A stretch of DNA of 6,033 nt from Actinomycetota bacterium (GTDB lineage: Bacteria; Actinomycetota; Actinomycetes; Streptosporangiales; Streptosporangiaceae), in contig PLIQ01000201.1 in assembly GCA_003140115.1 (NCBI GenBank), positions 8,587 to 14,619 of the forward strand. The letters run 5' to 3'. Below are positions 1-4,225 of this stretch, one piece after another (the stretch's first letter is position 1; every line of letters begins with the position of its first letter). Made by a program: the position numbers and the translations under genes. The notes beneath the pieces are model-generated. The model did no database searches, was not told where the DNA came from, and saw only the letters and a list, made by a program, of their open reading frames with translations.

Positions 1-374
1 ACGGCGGCCGGGTGCGCGCTGAGGAAGGCCAGCAGCTCGAACTCCTGGAAGGTCAGCGAGATCTCGGCGCCGTCGGCCCAGACCCGGCGCTGCGCGTGGT
101 CGACAAGCAGCCTGGCGGCGGGCTGGGCGACCAGGTCCGGCTGACGGGCCGCGGACTCTGGTGCCCCGGACGTGCTGATCGCGTAGCCGACGATGGCGAG
201 CGAGGTACCGGTGCCGGGGATCGGCACCACCGCCAGCAGGGTCGCGTCCCGCCCGGGCGGCGGCACATGCTCGTCCCACGGGAAATCGGACTCGGAGATG
301 ACCCGCGCGGGCGGCTGGCCGAGCAGCTGCGTTCCGATCGCCAGTTGACCATGAGGCACCTGCCTATAGTCCAT
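1..374 (-). CDS. Winged-helix transcriptional regulator, N-terminal part (3' end outside window)
   Basis: This is a partial gene: 124 codons are visible and the C-terminus lies beyond position 1. The reading frame was derived from the reverse complement. The protein begins MDYRQVPHGQLAIGTQLL. Residues about 45-66 (LLAVVPIPGTGTSLAIVGYA) are a hydrophobic, beta-rich stretch. Residues about 88-124 (RLLVDHAQRRVWADGAEISL, then TFQEFELLAFLSAHPAA) match the opening beta-sheet and first helix of the OmpR/PhoB-type Trans_reg_C winged helix, with the hallmark LT-x-x-E-F-x-LL-x-x-L. The N-terminal part shows no response-regulator receiver signature such as a conserved Asp/Lys set, so this is probably not a classical two-component regulator. 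The ATG at 374 is preceded directly by an in-frame TAA, so it is the longest start, but it has no Shine-Dalgarno. A GTG at 359 is an alternative that would suit a leaderless transcript. It is transcribed divergently from the HAD gene. Its ligand and targets cannot be told from the sequence. Confidence 0.8.
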   Translation of the reverse strand, partial: MDYRQVPHGQLAIGTQLLGQPPARVISESDFPWDEHVPPPGRDATLLAVVPIPGTGTSLAIVGYAISTSGAPESAARQPDLVAQPAARLLVDHAQRRVWADGAEISLTFQEFELLAFLSAHPAA

Positions 375-395
375 TTAAATGGTCGGTTTTGTCAA
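359..395 (-). promoter_or_regulatory. Candidate promoter of the winged-helix regulator
   Basis: Reading the minus strand, a perfect TTGACA (395-390) is followed by an 18-nt spacer and GACTAT (371-366), then six bases (AGGCAG) to the GTG at 359. The -35 box matches the housekeeping consensus exactly; the -10 box is only a partial TAnnnT match. If used, transcription would start at or next to the GTG, giving a leaderless mRNA. In that case the ATG at 374 would lie upstream of the transcript. This is inference from spacing only. Confidence 0.45.
371..382. promoter_or_regulatory. 12-bp perfect AT-rich palindrome, candidate operator
   Basis: CCATTTAAATGG is a perfect 12-bp inverted repeat with an eight-base A/T core, striking in such GC-rich DNA. 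It lies between the -35 and -10 boxes proposed for the minus-strand regulator and includes that gene's possible ATG (374-372). A dimeric regulator bound here would block that promoter, and it sits about 70 bp upstream of the HAD start. Autoregulation by the adjacent winged-helix protein is a guess; that class often prefers direct repeats. Confidence 0.4.
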
Positions 396-410
396 GAACA
401 TCGCTGGCGC

Positions 411-444
411 GTCGCGTTCCGTAGGATGTCGCGTTCCGTAGGAT
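411..444 (+). repeat. Perfect 17-bp tandem duplication before the HAD gene
   Basis: The unit GTCGCGTTCCGTAGGAT occurs twice head to tail without a gap or mismatch (411-427 and 428-444), ending 6 bp before the HAD start codon. Each copy carries AGGA, a Shine-Dalgarno-like core, and TAGGAT, which fits the TAnnnT form of an actinobacterial -10 box. The second copy places AGGA (440-443) seven bases before the ATG and TAGGAT (439-444) six bases before it. The duplication is directly visible; its effect on expression is inference. Confidence 0.9.
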
Positions 445-450
445 ACGGGC

Positions 451-1140
451 ATGGCGGTCAGGGCGGTCATCTTCGACTGGGGCGGCACGTTGACCCCGTG
501 GCACTCGGTCAACCAGGAGGAACTGTGGCTGGCGGTGTGCGCGCGGCACTACCAGGCCGCCGAGGCGGCCACCGCGGCCGCGGCGGCCCGGGCCGCCGAG
601 ATGGAGCTGTGGCGGCTGGCCGAGAGCGCGCAGCAGAGCGCGACCATGGATGCCGTCTTCGCCCGGGCCGGGGTCACCGCCTCGGCGGCCTTCCTGGCCA
701 GCTACTACGAGGCATGGGATCCGCACACGCTGACCGACCCGGACGCGCCGGTGCTGCTGCGCGAACTGCGGCGGCGCGGGATCCGGATCGGCGTGCTGTC
801 CAACACCATGTGGCCGCGCGACGCCCACGAGCGGATCTTCATCAGGGACGAGGTCTTCGACCTGATCGACGGGGCGGTCTACAGCAGCGAGATCCCGTGG
901 GTGAAGCCGCACCCGGAGGCGTTCCGGGCCGCGATGCGAGCCGTTGGCATGACCGACCCGGCCGATTGCGTGTTCGTCGGGGACCGGCCGTACGACGACG
1001 TGCACGGGGCCAAGAGCGCGGGCATGCGCGCCGTCCTGGTGCCGAACTCCGACGTGCCCGCGTTCAGCGGCACCGAGCCTGACGCGGTGATCACGCGGCT
1101 GGCCGACCTCCTCGGTCACGTCGACCGCTGGTCGGCCTGA
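451..1140 (+). CDS. HAD-superfamily hydrolase (haloacid dehalogenase-like phosphatase)
   Basis: A 229-residue protein of the usual length for subfamily I HAD enzymes, which act on small phosphorylated or halogenated metabolites in the cytoplasm. Motif I is VIFDWGGTLT with the nucleophile Asp9. Motif II is VLSNT with Ser117. The conserved Lys is K152 in WVKPHPEAF, and motif IV is FVGDRPYDDVHGAKSAG (Asp178, with Asp182/Asp183). Residues about 20-95, rich in Ala and Glu, form the expected helical C1 cap. The usual second Asp of DxDGT is Gly11 here; in phosphatases that Asp is the general acid/base, so the chemistry may differ or be weak. The ATG is forced by an in-frame TAG at 439-441, and AGGA lies seven bases upstream. 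The substrate is unknown. The gene stands alone, divergent from the winged-helix regulator, which may control it. Confidence 0.92.
   Translation: MAVRAVIFDWGGTLTPWHSVNQEELWLAVCARHYQAAEAATAAAAARAAEMELWRLAESAQQSATMDAVFARAGVTASAAFLASYYEAWDPHTLTDPDAPVLLRELRRRGIRIGVLSNTMWPRDAHERIFIRDEVFDLIDGAVYSSEIPWVKPHPEAFRAAMRAVGMTDPADCVFVGDRPYDDVHGAKSAGMRAVLVPNSDVPAFSGTEPDAVITRLADLLGHVDRWSA
1101..1137 (+). terminator. Candidate stem-loop at the 3' end of the HAD gene
   Basis: GGCCGACC (1101-1108) and GGTCGGCC (1130-1137) are perfect complements forming an 8-bp stem directly before the stop codon, with a 21-nt loop. A smaller hairpin CGACC-GCT-GGTCG (1122-1134) is an alternative fold. There is no U-tract on the plus strand (an A-run follows at 1146-1150), so termination would have to be of the U-less type proposed for actinobacteria. 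It could equally be a chance feature of GC-rich coding DNA. Confidence 0.25.
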
Positions 1141-1347
1141 CGCGCAAAAAGCTTTCTCAGGAAAAACGTTGGCGGATTCCCGTCCCGCGACTCATACCTA
1201 CGGGAGCAAGTAGGGCTGGCCGGATGCCGGGAACTCGCTACTGAGGGGGGGCGGGTTTCCGGCGCTCGGCCTTGTCGCGGCGGCGGCGCATGAAACAACG
1301 GCCACCGGGTGTGGTTTATAGACATAGTTGCGGTGTTACATAGCATT
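1141..1347 (+). other. Non-coding leader upstream of the sigma gene, with small inverted repeats
   Basis: No convincing gene is seen in these 207 bases. The left part is A-rich and holds the palindromes AAAGCTTT (1147-1154) and AACGTT (1165-1170). Further right are a hairpin CCTAC-N8-GTAGG (1197-1214) and CCGG-ATG-CCGG (1220-1230), and then CTAC (1238-1241), which could compete with CCTAC for the GTAG at 1210-1213, giving two alternative folds. A GGGAACT (1229-1235) followed about 19-20 bases later by GGTTT (1254-1258) resembles the GGAAC...GTT layout of ECF sigma promoters and would suit autoregulation. I do not recognise a known riboswitch class. All regulatory readings are tentative. Confidence 0.4.
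1336..1347 (+). promoter_or_regulatory. Candidate -10 box placing a leaderless start on the sigma gene
   Basis: TTACAT (1336-1341) ends six bases before the ATG at 1348, the distance expected if the start codon is also the first transcribed base. No purine-rich Shine-Dalgarno is present in the 20 bases before the ATG, which makes a leaderless transcript reasonable. The second base of the box departs from TAnnnT and no clear -35 is visible (about 1312-1318 reads TGGTTTA), so support is weak. Confidence 0.3.
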
Positions 1348-3135
1348 ATGCGCGACAGCGAAATGGTCGCGGCCATCGTGGCGGGTGACCCTGAGGGGTT
1401 GGCCGAGGCCTACGACAGGTACGCGTCACCGCTGTACACCTACTGCCGCTCCCTGCTGCGCGAGTCGGCTGATGCGGCCGATGCCGTGCAGGACACCTTC
1501 GTGATAGCGGCGTCCAGGTTGGCGGGACTGCGTGATCAGAACCGGCTCCGGCCGTGGCTATACGCCGTGGCTCGCAACGAGTGCCACCGACGCCTGCGCG
1601 CCCGCACGGTCCAGGTCACGACGCCGCTGGACGAGATGCCCGACGTGACCGATTCCTCGGCCGACGTCAGTGGCGAGGCCGAGCGGGACGAGTTGCGAAC
1701 GCTGCTCCGCTCGGCGGTGCGCGGCCTGAACTCCGGCGAGCATGATCTGATCGAGCTGCAACTGCGGCAGGGGCTCGACGTAGCCGAGATCGCGGCCGTG
1801 CTCGGCGTATCCCGCAACCACGCCCACGCGCTGCTGTCCCGCGCCCGCGATCAGCTGGAGATCTCCCTCGGCGCGCTGCTCGTGGCCCGGTCGGGGCGAA
1901 AAGACTGCGCCGCCCTGAACACGATGCTCGCGGACTGGGACGGTCAGCTGAATGTCCTGATGCGCAAGCGGATCAACCGTCACATCGAGAGCTGCCCGGC
2001 GTGCGCCGAGCGGAAGAAGCGTGAGCTGACCCCCGCGCTGCTGCTCGGGCTGGCCCCGCTGGCCGCGCTGCCGGCCGCCATGCCGCCCGGGCTGCGGGAG
2101 CAGGTCCTCCGGCTGGCCAGCAGCGACACCCCCGACGCGGCCGCCCACCGGGCCAGCGTGGCCGAGCGCACTGAGCCGTTCGGGTACCACGGATTTCCCA
2201 AGCCGCTGGACCCGCCGAAGTCGCCATGGTGGCGGACGCGGTCCCGGCAGGCCGCCGCCGCGGCCGCAGTGGCGGCGGCGATCGCGGCCATCACGCTGAT
2301 CGCCGTGGCGCTGGCGGCCTCAGGTCCGGGCCACCGCGGCGCCAGCGCGGCGGCCCTCGGCCCGGGAGCGGGTCCGGGAACGAGCATCGCGGCGGCCAGC
2401 GGGACGCCCGGCGGGCCCGGCAGTGGGGGGTCCGGTAACCGGCCGCAACCCACCGTGTCCCCGAACGGTGCCGCGCAGGTGTCCCCGACGGCGGTGGCCG
2501 GTGGCGGTGGCACCGGGGGCAGCAGCGCGCCGCCTGGCGGAGGGTCGGCCACCAGCCCCGGCTCGCCTGGTCATACCGGGCAGCCGTCGCCCCCGTCCTC
2601 GGCGCCGCCATCCTCGGCGCCGCCCTCCAGCTCGAGTCCGAGTCCAAGTTCGCCGGCCCCGGCGACCAGCAGCGCTACGGCGACGGCCAGTTCGTCGCCG
2701 AGCCGGGGCGTCCTGACCGTGACGCCCACCACGATCGTGCTCGGCCGCAGCGGCGGAACGCTGACCCTGACGGCTTCGTTCGGCTCCGTCGACTGGTCTA
2801 TCGCGGAGTCGTCGGGCCTGGTCGGCAACGTGACGGTGTCGCCGACGGCGGGCACGCTGGCCTCCGGGCAGAGCGCCACGGTTTCGCTCAGCGCCGGCCG
2901 CCTGCTGGGCGGTTTGGCCAAGGCCGCGCCGGCCGACGTGAGTGGGGGTGTGGGCGCGTGCGCGGACTGCACGCTCACCGTGAACCCGGGCAACATCACG
3001 GTCACGGTCGTCCTGGACATCACCGTGAGCAGCAGTTCCTGCCCGCCGTCGAGCCCGCCACCGTCCAGCCCGCCGCCGTCGAGCCCGCCGCCGGACTCCG
3101 CGCGAATCGGGGCGGCGGGCCGGCTAGAGAACTGA
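1348..3135 (+). CDS. ECF-type sigma factor fused to zinc-finger anti-sigma-like, transmembrane and extracytoplasmic BACON-like domains
   Basis: This 595-residue protein appears to be a one-chain transmembrane transcription factor. Residues about 8-85 are sigma-70 region 2 (AYDRYASPLYTYC, DAVQDTFV, RPWLYAVARNECHRRL). Residues about 113-172 are region 4, with the helix-turn-helix DVAEIAAVLGVSRNHAHALL. Residues 187-222 form a zf-HC2/ZAS-like finger: Cys187, then His212-x3-Cys216-x2-Cys219, the ligand pattern of zinc-binding anti-sigma factors. A membrane helix spans about 301-324, with Arg296/298/300 on the cytoplasmic side. A Pro/Ser/Gly stalk (325-453) leads to a beta-rich domain (454-560, with VDWSI and VTVSPTAGTLASGQSATVSL) resembling BACON/Ig-like modules, Cys538/Cys541 (CADC), Cys565 and a PSSPP-repeat tail. 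Typical ECF factors have only about 170-200 residues. No separate anti-sigma gene is adjacent. The ATG at 1348 fits the region 2 boundary; GTG at 1309 would add 13 residues. Signal and regulon are unknown. Confidence 0.88.
   Translation: MRDSEMVAAIVAGDPEGLAEAYDRYASPLYTYCRSLLRESADAADAVQDTFVIAASRLAGLRDQNRLRPWLYAVARNECHRRLRARTVQVTTPLDEMPDVTDSSADVSGEAERDELRTLLRSAVRGLNSGEHDLIELQLRQGLDVAEIAAVLGVSRNHAHALLSRARDQLEISLGALLVARSGRKDCAALNTMLADWDGQLNVLMRKRINRHIESCPACAERKKRELTPALLLGLAPLAALPAAMPPGLREQVLRLASSDTPDAAAHRASVAERTEPFGYHGFPKPLDPPKSPWWRTRSRQAAAAAAVAAAIAAITLIAVALAASGPGHRGASAAALGPGAGPGTSIAAASGTPGGPGSGGSGNRPQPTVSPNGAAQVSPTAVAGGGGTGGSSAPPGGGSATSPGSPGHTGQPSPPSSAPPSSAPPSSSSPSPSSPAPATSSATATASSSPSRGVLTVTPTTIVLGRSGGTLTLTASFGSVDWSIAESSGLVGNVTVSPTAGTLASGQSATVSLSAGRLLGGLAKAAPADVSGGVGACADCTLTVNPGNITVTVVLDITVSSSSCPPSSPPPSSPPPSSPPPDSARIGAAGRLEN
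2596..2624 (+). repeat. Two direct copies of a 14-bp motif in the stalk-coding region
   Basis: TCCTCGGCGCCGCC occurs at 2596-2609 and 2611-2624, a 15-bp period encoding the repeated peptide SSAPP in the low-complexity extracytoplasmic stalk of the sigma fusion. Such in-frame repeats can expand or contract by slippage, so stalk length may vary among strains. Confidence 0.8.
3046..3090 (+). repeat. Three 15-bp repeats encoding PSSPP at the sigma protein C-terminus
   Basis: Three near-identical 15-mers (3046-3060, 3061-3075, 3076-3090) differ only by single bases (CCGTCGAGCCCGCCA, CCGTCCAGCCCGCCG, CCGTCGAGCCCGCCG). Each encodes PSSPP, giving a proline-rich tail after the beta domain. This resembles wall-spanning or cell-wall-associated linkers, though the chain ends only about 15 residues later. 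Confidence 0.85.
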
Positions 3136-3140
3136 GCCGG
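3120..3140. terminator. Candidate bidirectional hairpin across two convergent stop codons
   Basis: CCGGCT (3120-3125) and AGCCGG (3135-3140) are perfect complements separated by nine bases. The hairpin includes the stop of the Lrp-like gene (TAG, 3126-3124 on the minus strand) and that of the sigma gene (TGA, 3133-3135). An inverted repeat works on both strands, so it could end both transcripts. There is no U-tract either side and the stem is only 6 bp, so its strength is uncertain. Confidence 0.35.
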
Positions 3141-4089
3141 TGCGCTTGAGGGTCCGGATGATCGGCGCGGTCTCCACCGAACGCATGCCGGGCAGGCTGG
3201 CCAGCTCGCCGGTCAGGTACTCGTAGAGGTGCTGCGTGTTACGGAAATGAGCGCTGGCGACCAAGTTGGCGGGCCCGGTGGTGGCGGCCGCGAACGGCAC
3301 CTCGGGCTGCTTGGCCAGCGTCCGGCCGACCTCATCCAGGCGGGCCGGCTCTACCGAGAGCCAGAACACGGTATGGACGGTCATGCCGAAGCCACGGGTG
3401 TCGAGGTCGATCTCGAAGTGCAGCAGGCCGGACCGGCGGAGTTCGGAGATCCGTCGCCGCACCGTCGATTCGTGCCAGTGGATCTCGGCCGCGAGCGCGG
3501 CGCTGCTGGTGCGCCCATCACGGGCTAGCTCGGTCAGCAGCGGCTCATCTTCGGGTTGTAGCAAGGGAGGGGCGCCCCCAGGCGCGGGGGGTTTCTGGGG
3601 GTCGTCCCCGCGAGCCAGCAGGGCTAGCTGGGCTTCGGATAGCGCCTGGGTGACGCCCTGCCACGGCCCGGGGGTGAAATTGTGCAGGATCGAGTGCGCG
3701 GAGATCTGAACCACCCGGCGGCTGCCGGGCAGTCCGCGTAGCAGCAGCGCGTCGCGCTCCTCCGGGGTGCGCGCCTCAAGGAAGCAGATGATCTCGGTCC
3801 CGCCGGACGCAAGCTGAACCCACTTGGTGTCCGCCCGGCGGGCGAGGGCCTCGGCGATGGTGTCGGCGGCGCCTGGCATGGTCTGCAGGCGGACGAACCA
3901 GTCGACCCAGCCCAGCGAGGATCCGTCGAGGACGCCGAGGACCCGCAGTCCGAACGACTCGGCCAGCCTGCGGTAACGCCGCGCGGCGGTCTGGTCAGAG
4001 ATGCCCGTGACCTCGGCGATGGTGCGGAATGGCGCCCGCGGTTCGACGGTTAGCATGTGCACGATCTGACGGTCGATGGTATCGAGCAT
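3124..4089 (-). CDS. Lrp/AsnC family transcriptional regulator with two tandem Lrp modules
   Basis: A 321-residue protein, about twice the length of a classical Lrp/AsnC (around 150 residues), because the module is duplicated. Module 1 has a winged HTH (residues 2-42, LDTIDRQIVHML, FRTIAEVTGISDQTAARRY) and a RAM-like ligand domain (about 65-139). A proline-rich linker (about 165-179, QKPPAPGGAPPLLQP) leads to module 2, with a second HTH (about 181-219, LAAEIHWHESTVRRRISEL) and a well-conserved RAM domain (about 237-315, VHTVFWLSVEPARLDEVG to APIIRTLKR). Lrp-type RAM domains usually bind amino acids or related small molecules. The ATG at 4089 is preceded by GGAAG (4099-4095) five bases away; GTG at 4101 and TTG at 4137 lack such a site. 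The gene is divergent from the exporter and most likely controls it and itself. The ligand is unknown. Confidence 0.93.
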   Translation of the reverse strand: MLDTIDRQIVHMLTVEPRAPFRTIAEVTGISDQTAARRYRRLAESFGLRVLGVLDGSSLGWVDWFVRLQTMPGAADTIAEALARRADTKWVQLASGGTEIICFLEARTPEERDALLLRGLPGSRRVVQISAHSILHNFTPGPWQGVTQALSEAQLALLARGDDPQKPPAPGGAPPLLQPEDEPLLTELARDGRTSSAALAAEIHWHESTVRRRISELRRSGLLHFEIDLDTRGFGMTVHTVFWLSVEPARLDEVGRTLAKQPEVPFAAATTGPANLVASAHFRNTQHLYEYLTGELASLPGMRSVETAPIIRTLKRTGSVL

Positions 4090-4102
4090 GTCGTCTTCCA
4101 CA

Positions 4103-4119
4103 CCAGTTACGCTATCTGG
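4103..4119. promoter_or_regulatory. Imperfect inverted repeat, candidate Lrp-type operator
   Basis: CCAGTTACGCTATCTGG pairs in six of eight symmetric positions (CCAGnTAnnnTAnCTGG). It starts 14 bp upstream of the Lrp-like gene's ATG, in the region shared with the exporter. Lrp-family proteins bind imperfect 13-17-bp palindromes of this general type, so it is a reasonable site for autoregulation. Binding is not shown by sequence alone. Confidence 0.4.
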
Positions 4120-4188
4120 AGTCGAGATCCGGCACAATACGACTGAGACGTGGATTATCTATCGACGGCTGCCCCAGCATAAAGGGAC

Positions 4189-4207
4189 GGCGCCGGGGGA
4201 AGGCGCC
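4189..4207 (+). promoter_or_regulatory. GGCGCC hairpin in the exporter 5' leader
   Basis: GGCGCC (4189-4194) and GGCGCC (4202-4207) are self-complementary copies forming a 6-bp all-G/C stem with the 7-nt loop GGGGGAA. It ends seven bases before the ribosome binding site GGAGG. It could stabilise the leader, attenuate transcription or modulate ribosome access. No U-tract or alternative antiterminator pairing was found. Confidence 0.35.
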
Positions 4208-4214
4208 TGCTGAT

Positions 4215-4219
4215 GGAGG
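4215..4219 (+). promoter_or_regulatory. Strong ribosome binding site of the exporter
   Basis: GGAGG lies six bases before the ATG at 4226 and is the best Shine-Dalgarno in the window. It fixes the exporter start and contrasts with the poor or absent sites before the winged-helix and sigma genes. Confidence 0.85.
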
Positions 4220-4225
4220 AAATCG

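Larger units (their letters stand above)
4090..4225. promoter_or_regulatory. Divergent promoter region between the Lrp-like gene and the exporter
   Basis: This 136-bp gap must hold both promoters. It is richer in A/T in its middle (about 4130-4185) than the surrounding coding DNA. For the exporter, TTATCT (4155-4160) or TATCTA (4156-4161) could be a -10 box, but I see no good -35 at the right distance. CATAAA (4178-4183) is another weak option. A hairpin and a strong ribosome binding site occupy the exporter side. Confidence 0.5.

Noticed and set aside
53..352. Minus-strand open frame starting at ATG 352
   Set aside because: The translation is Ser/Arg/Pro-rich and meaningless. The adjacent minus-strand frame from 374 carries the winged-helix motif and is the true gene.
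12..1082. Long plus-strand open frame (356 codons) across the winged-helix and HAD genes
   Set aside because: Its product is Arg/Gly-rich without any domain, and it is out of frame with two well-supported genes. It is a shadow typical of GC-rich DNA.
364..1119. Minus-strand open frame antisense to the HAD gene
   Set aside because: His/Arg/Gly-rich antisense shadow with no recognisable motif. The plus-strand HAD motifs are complete.
1290..1343. Possible 17-codon leader peptide (MKQRPPGVV...) ending just before the sigma start
   Set aside because: It has no ribosome binding site and no attenuation-like codon run. It would arise easily by chance.
1141..1347. Known riboswitch (cobalamin, TPP, c-di-AMP) upstream of the sigma gene
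   Set aside because: The hallmark conserved boxes of these classes could not be found; only short generic inverted repeats are present.
1558..2190. Minus-strand open frame antisense to the sigma domain
   Set aside because: No recognisable domain; it mirrors the codon bias of the real plus-strand gene.
2581..3090. Short repeats that might suggest a CRISPR array or mobile element
   Set aside because: The repeats have a 15-bp period, are in frame and encode SSAPP/PSSPP in a protein stalk. There are no spacers, inverted ends or transposase.
4090..4137. Longer Lrp-like protein starting at TTG 4137 or GTG 4101
   Set aside because: Neither has a Shine-Dalgarno, and the added residues do not belong to the family. 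ATG 4089 has GGAAG five bases upstream, and the HTH begins right after it.
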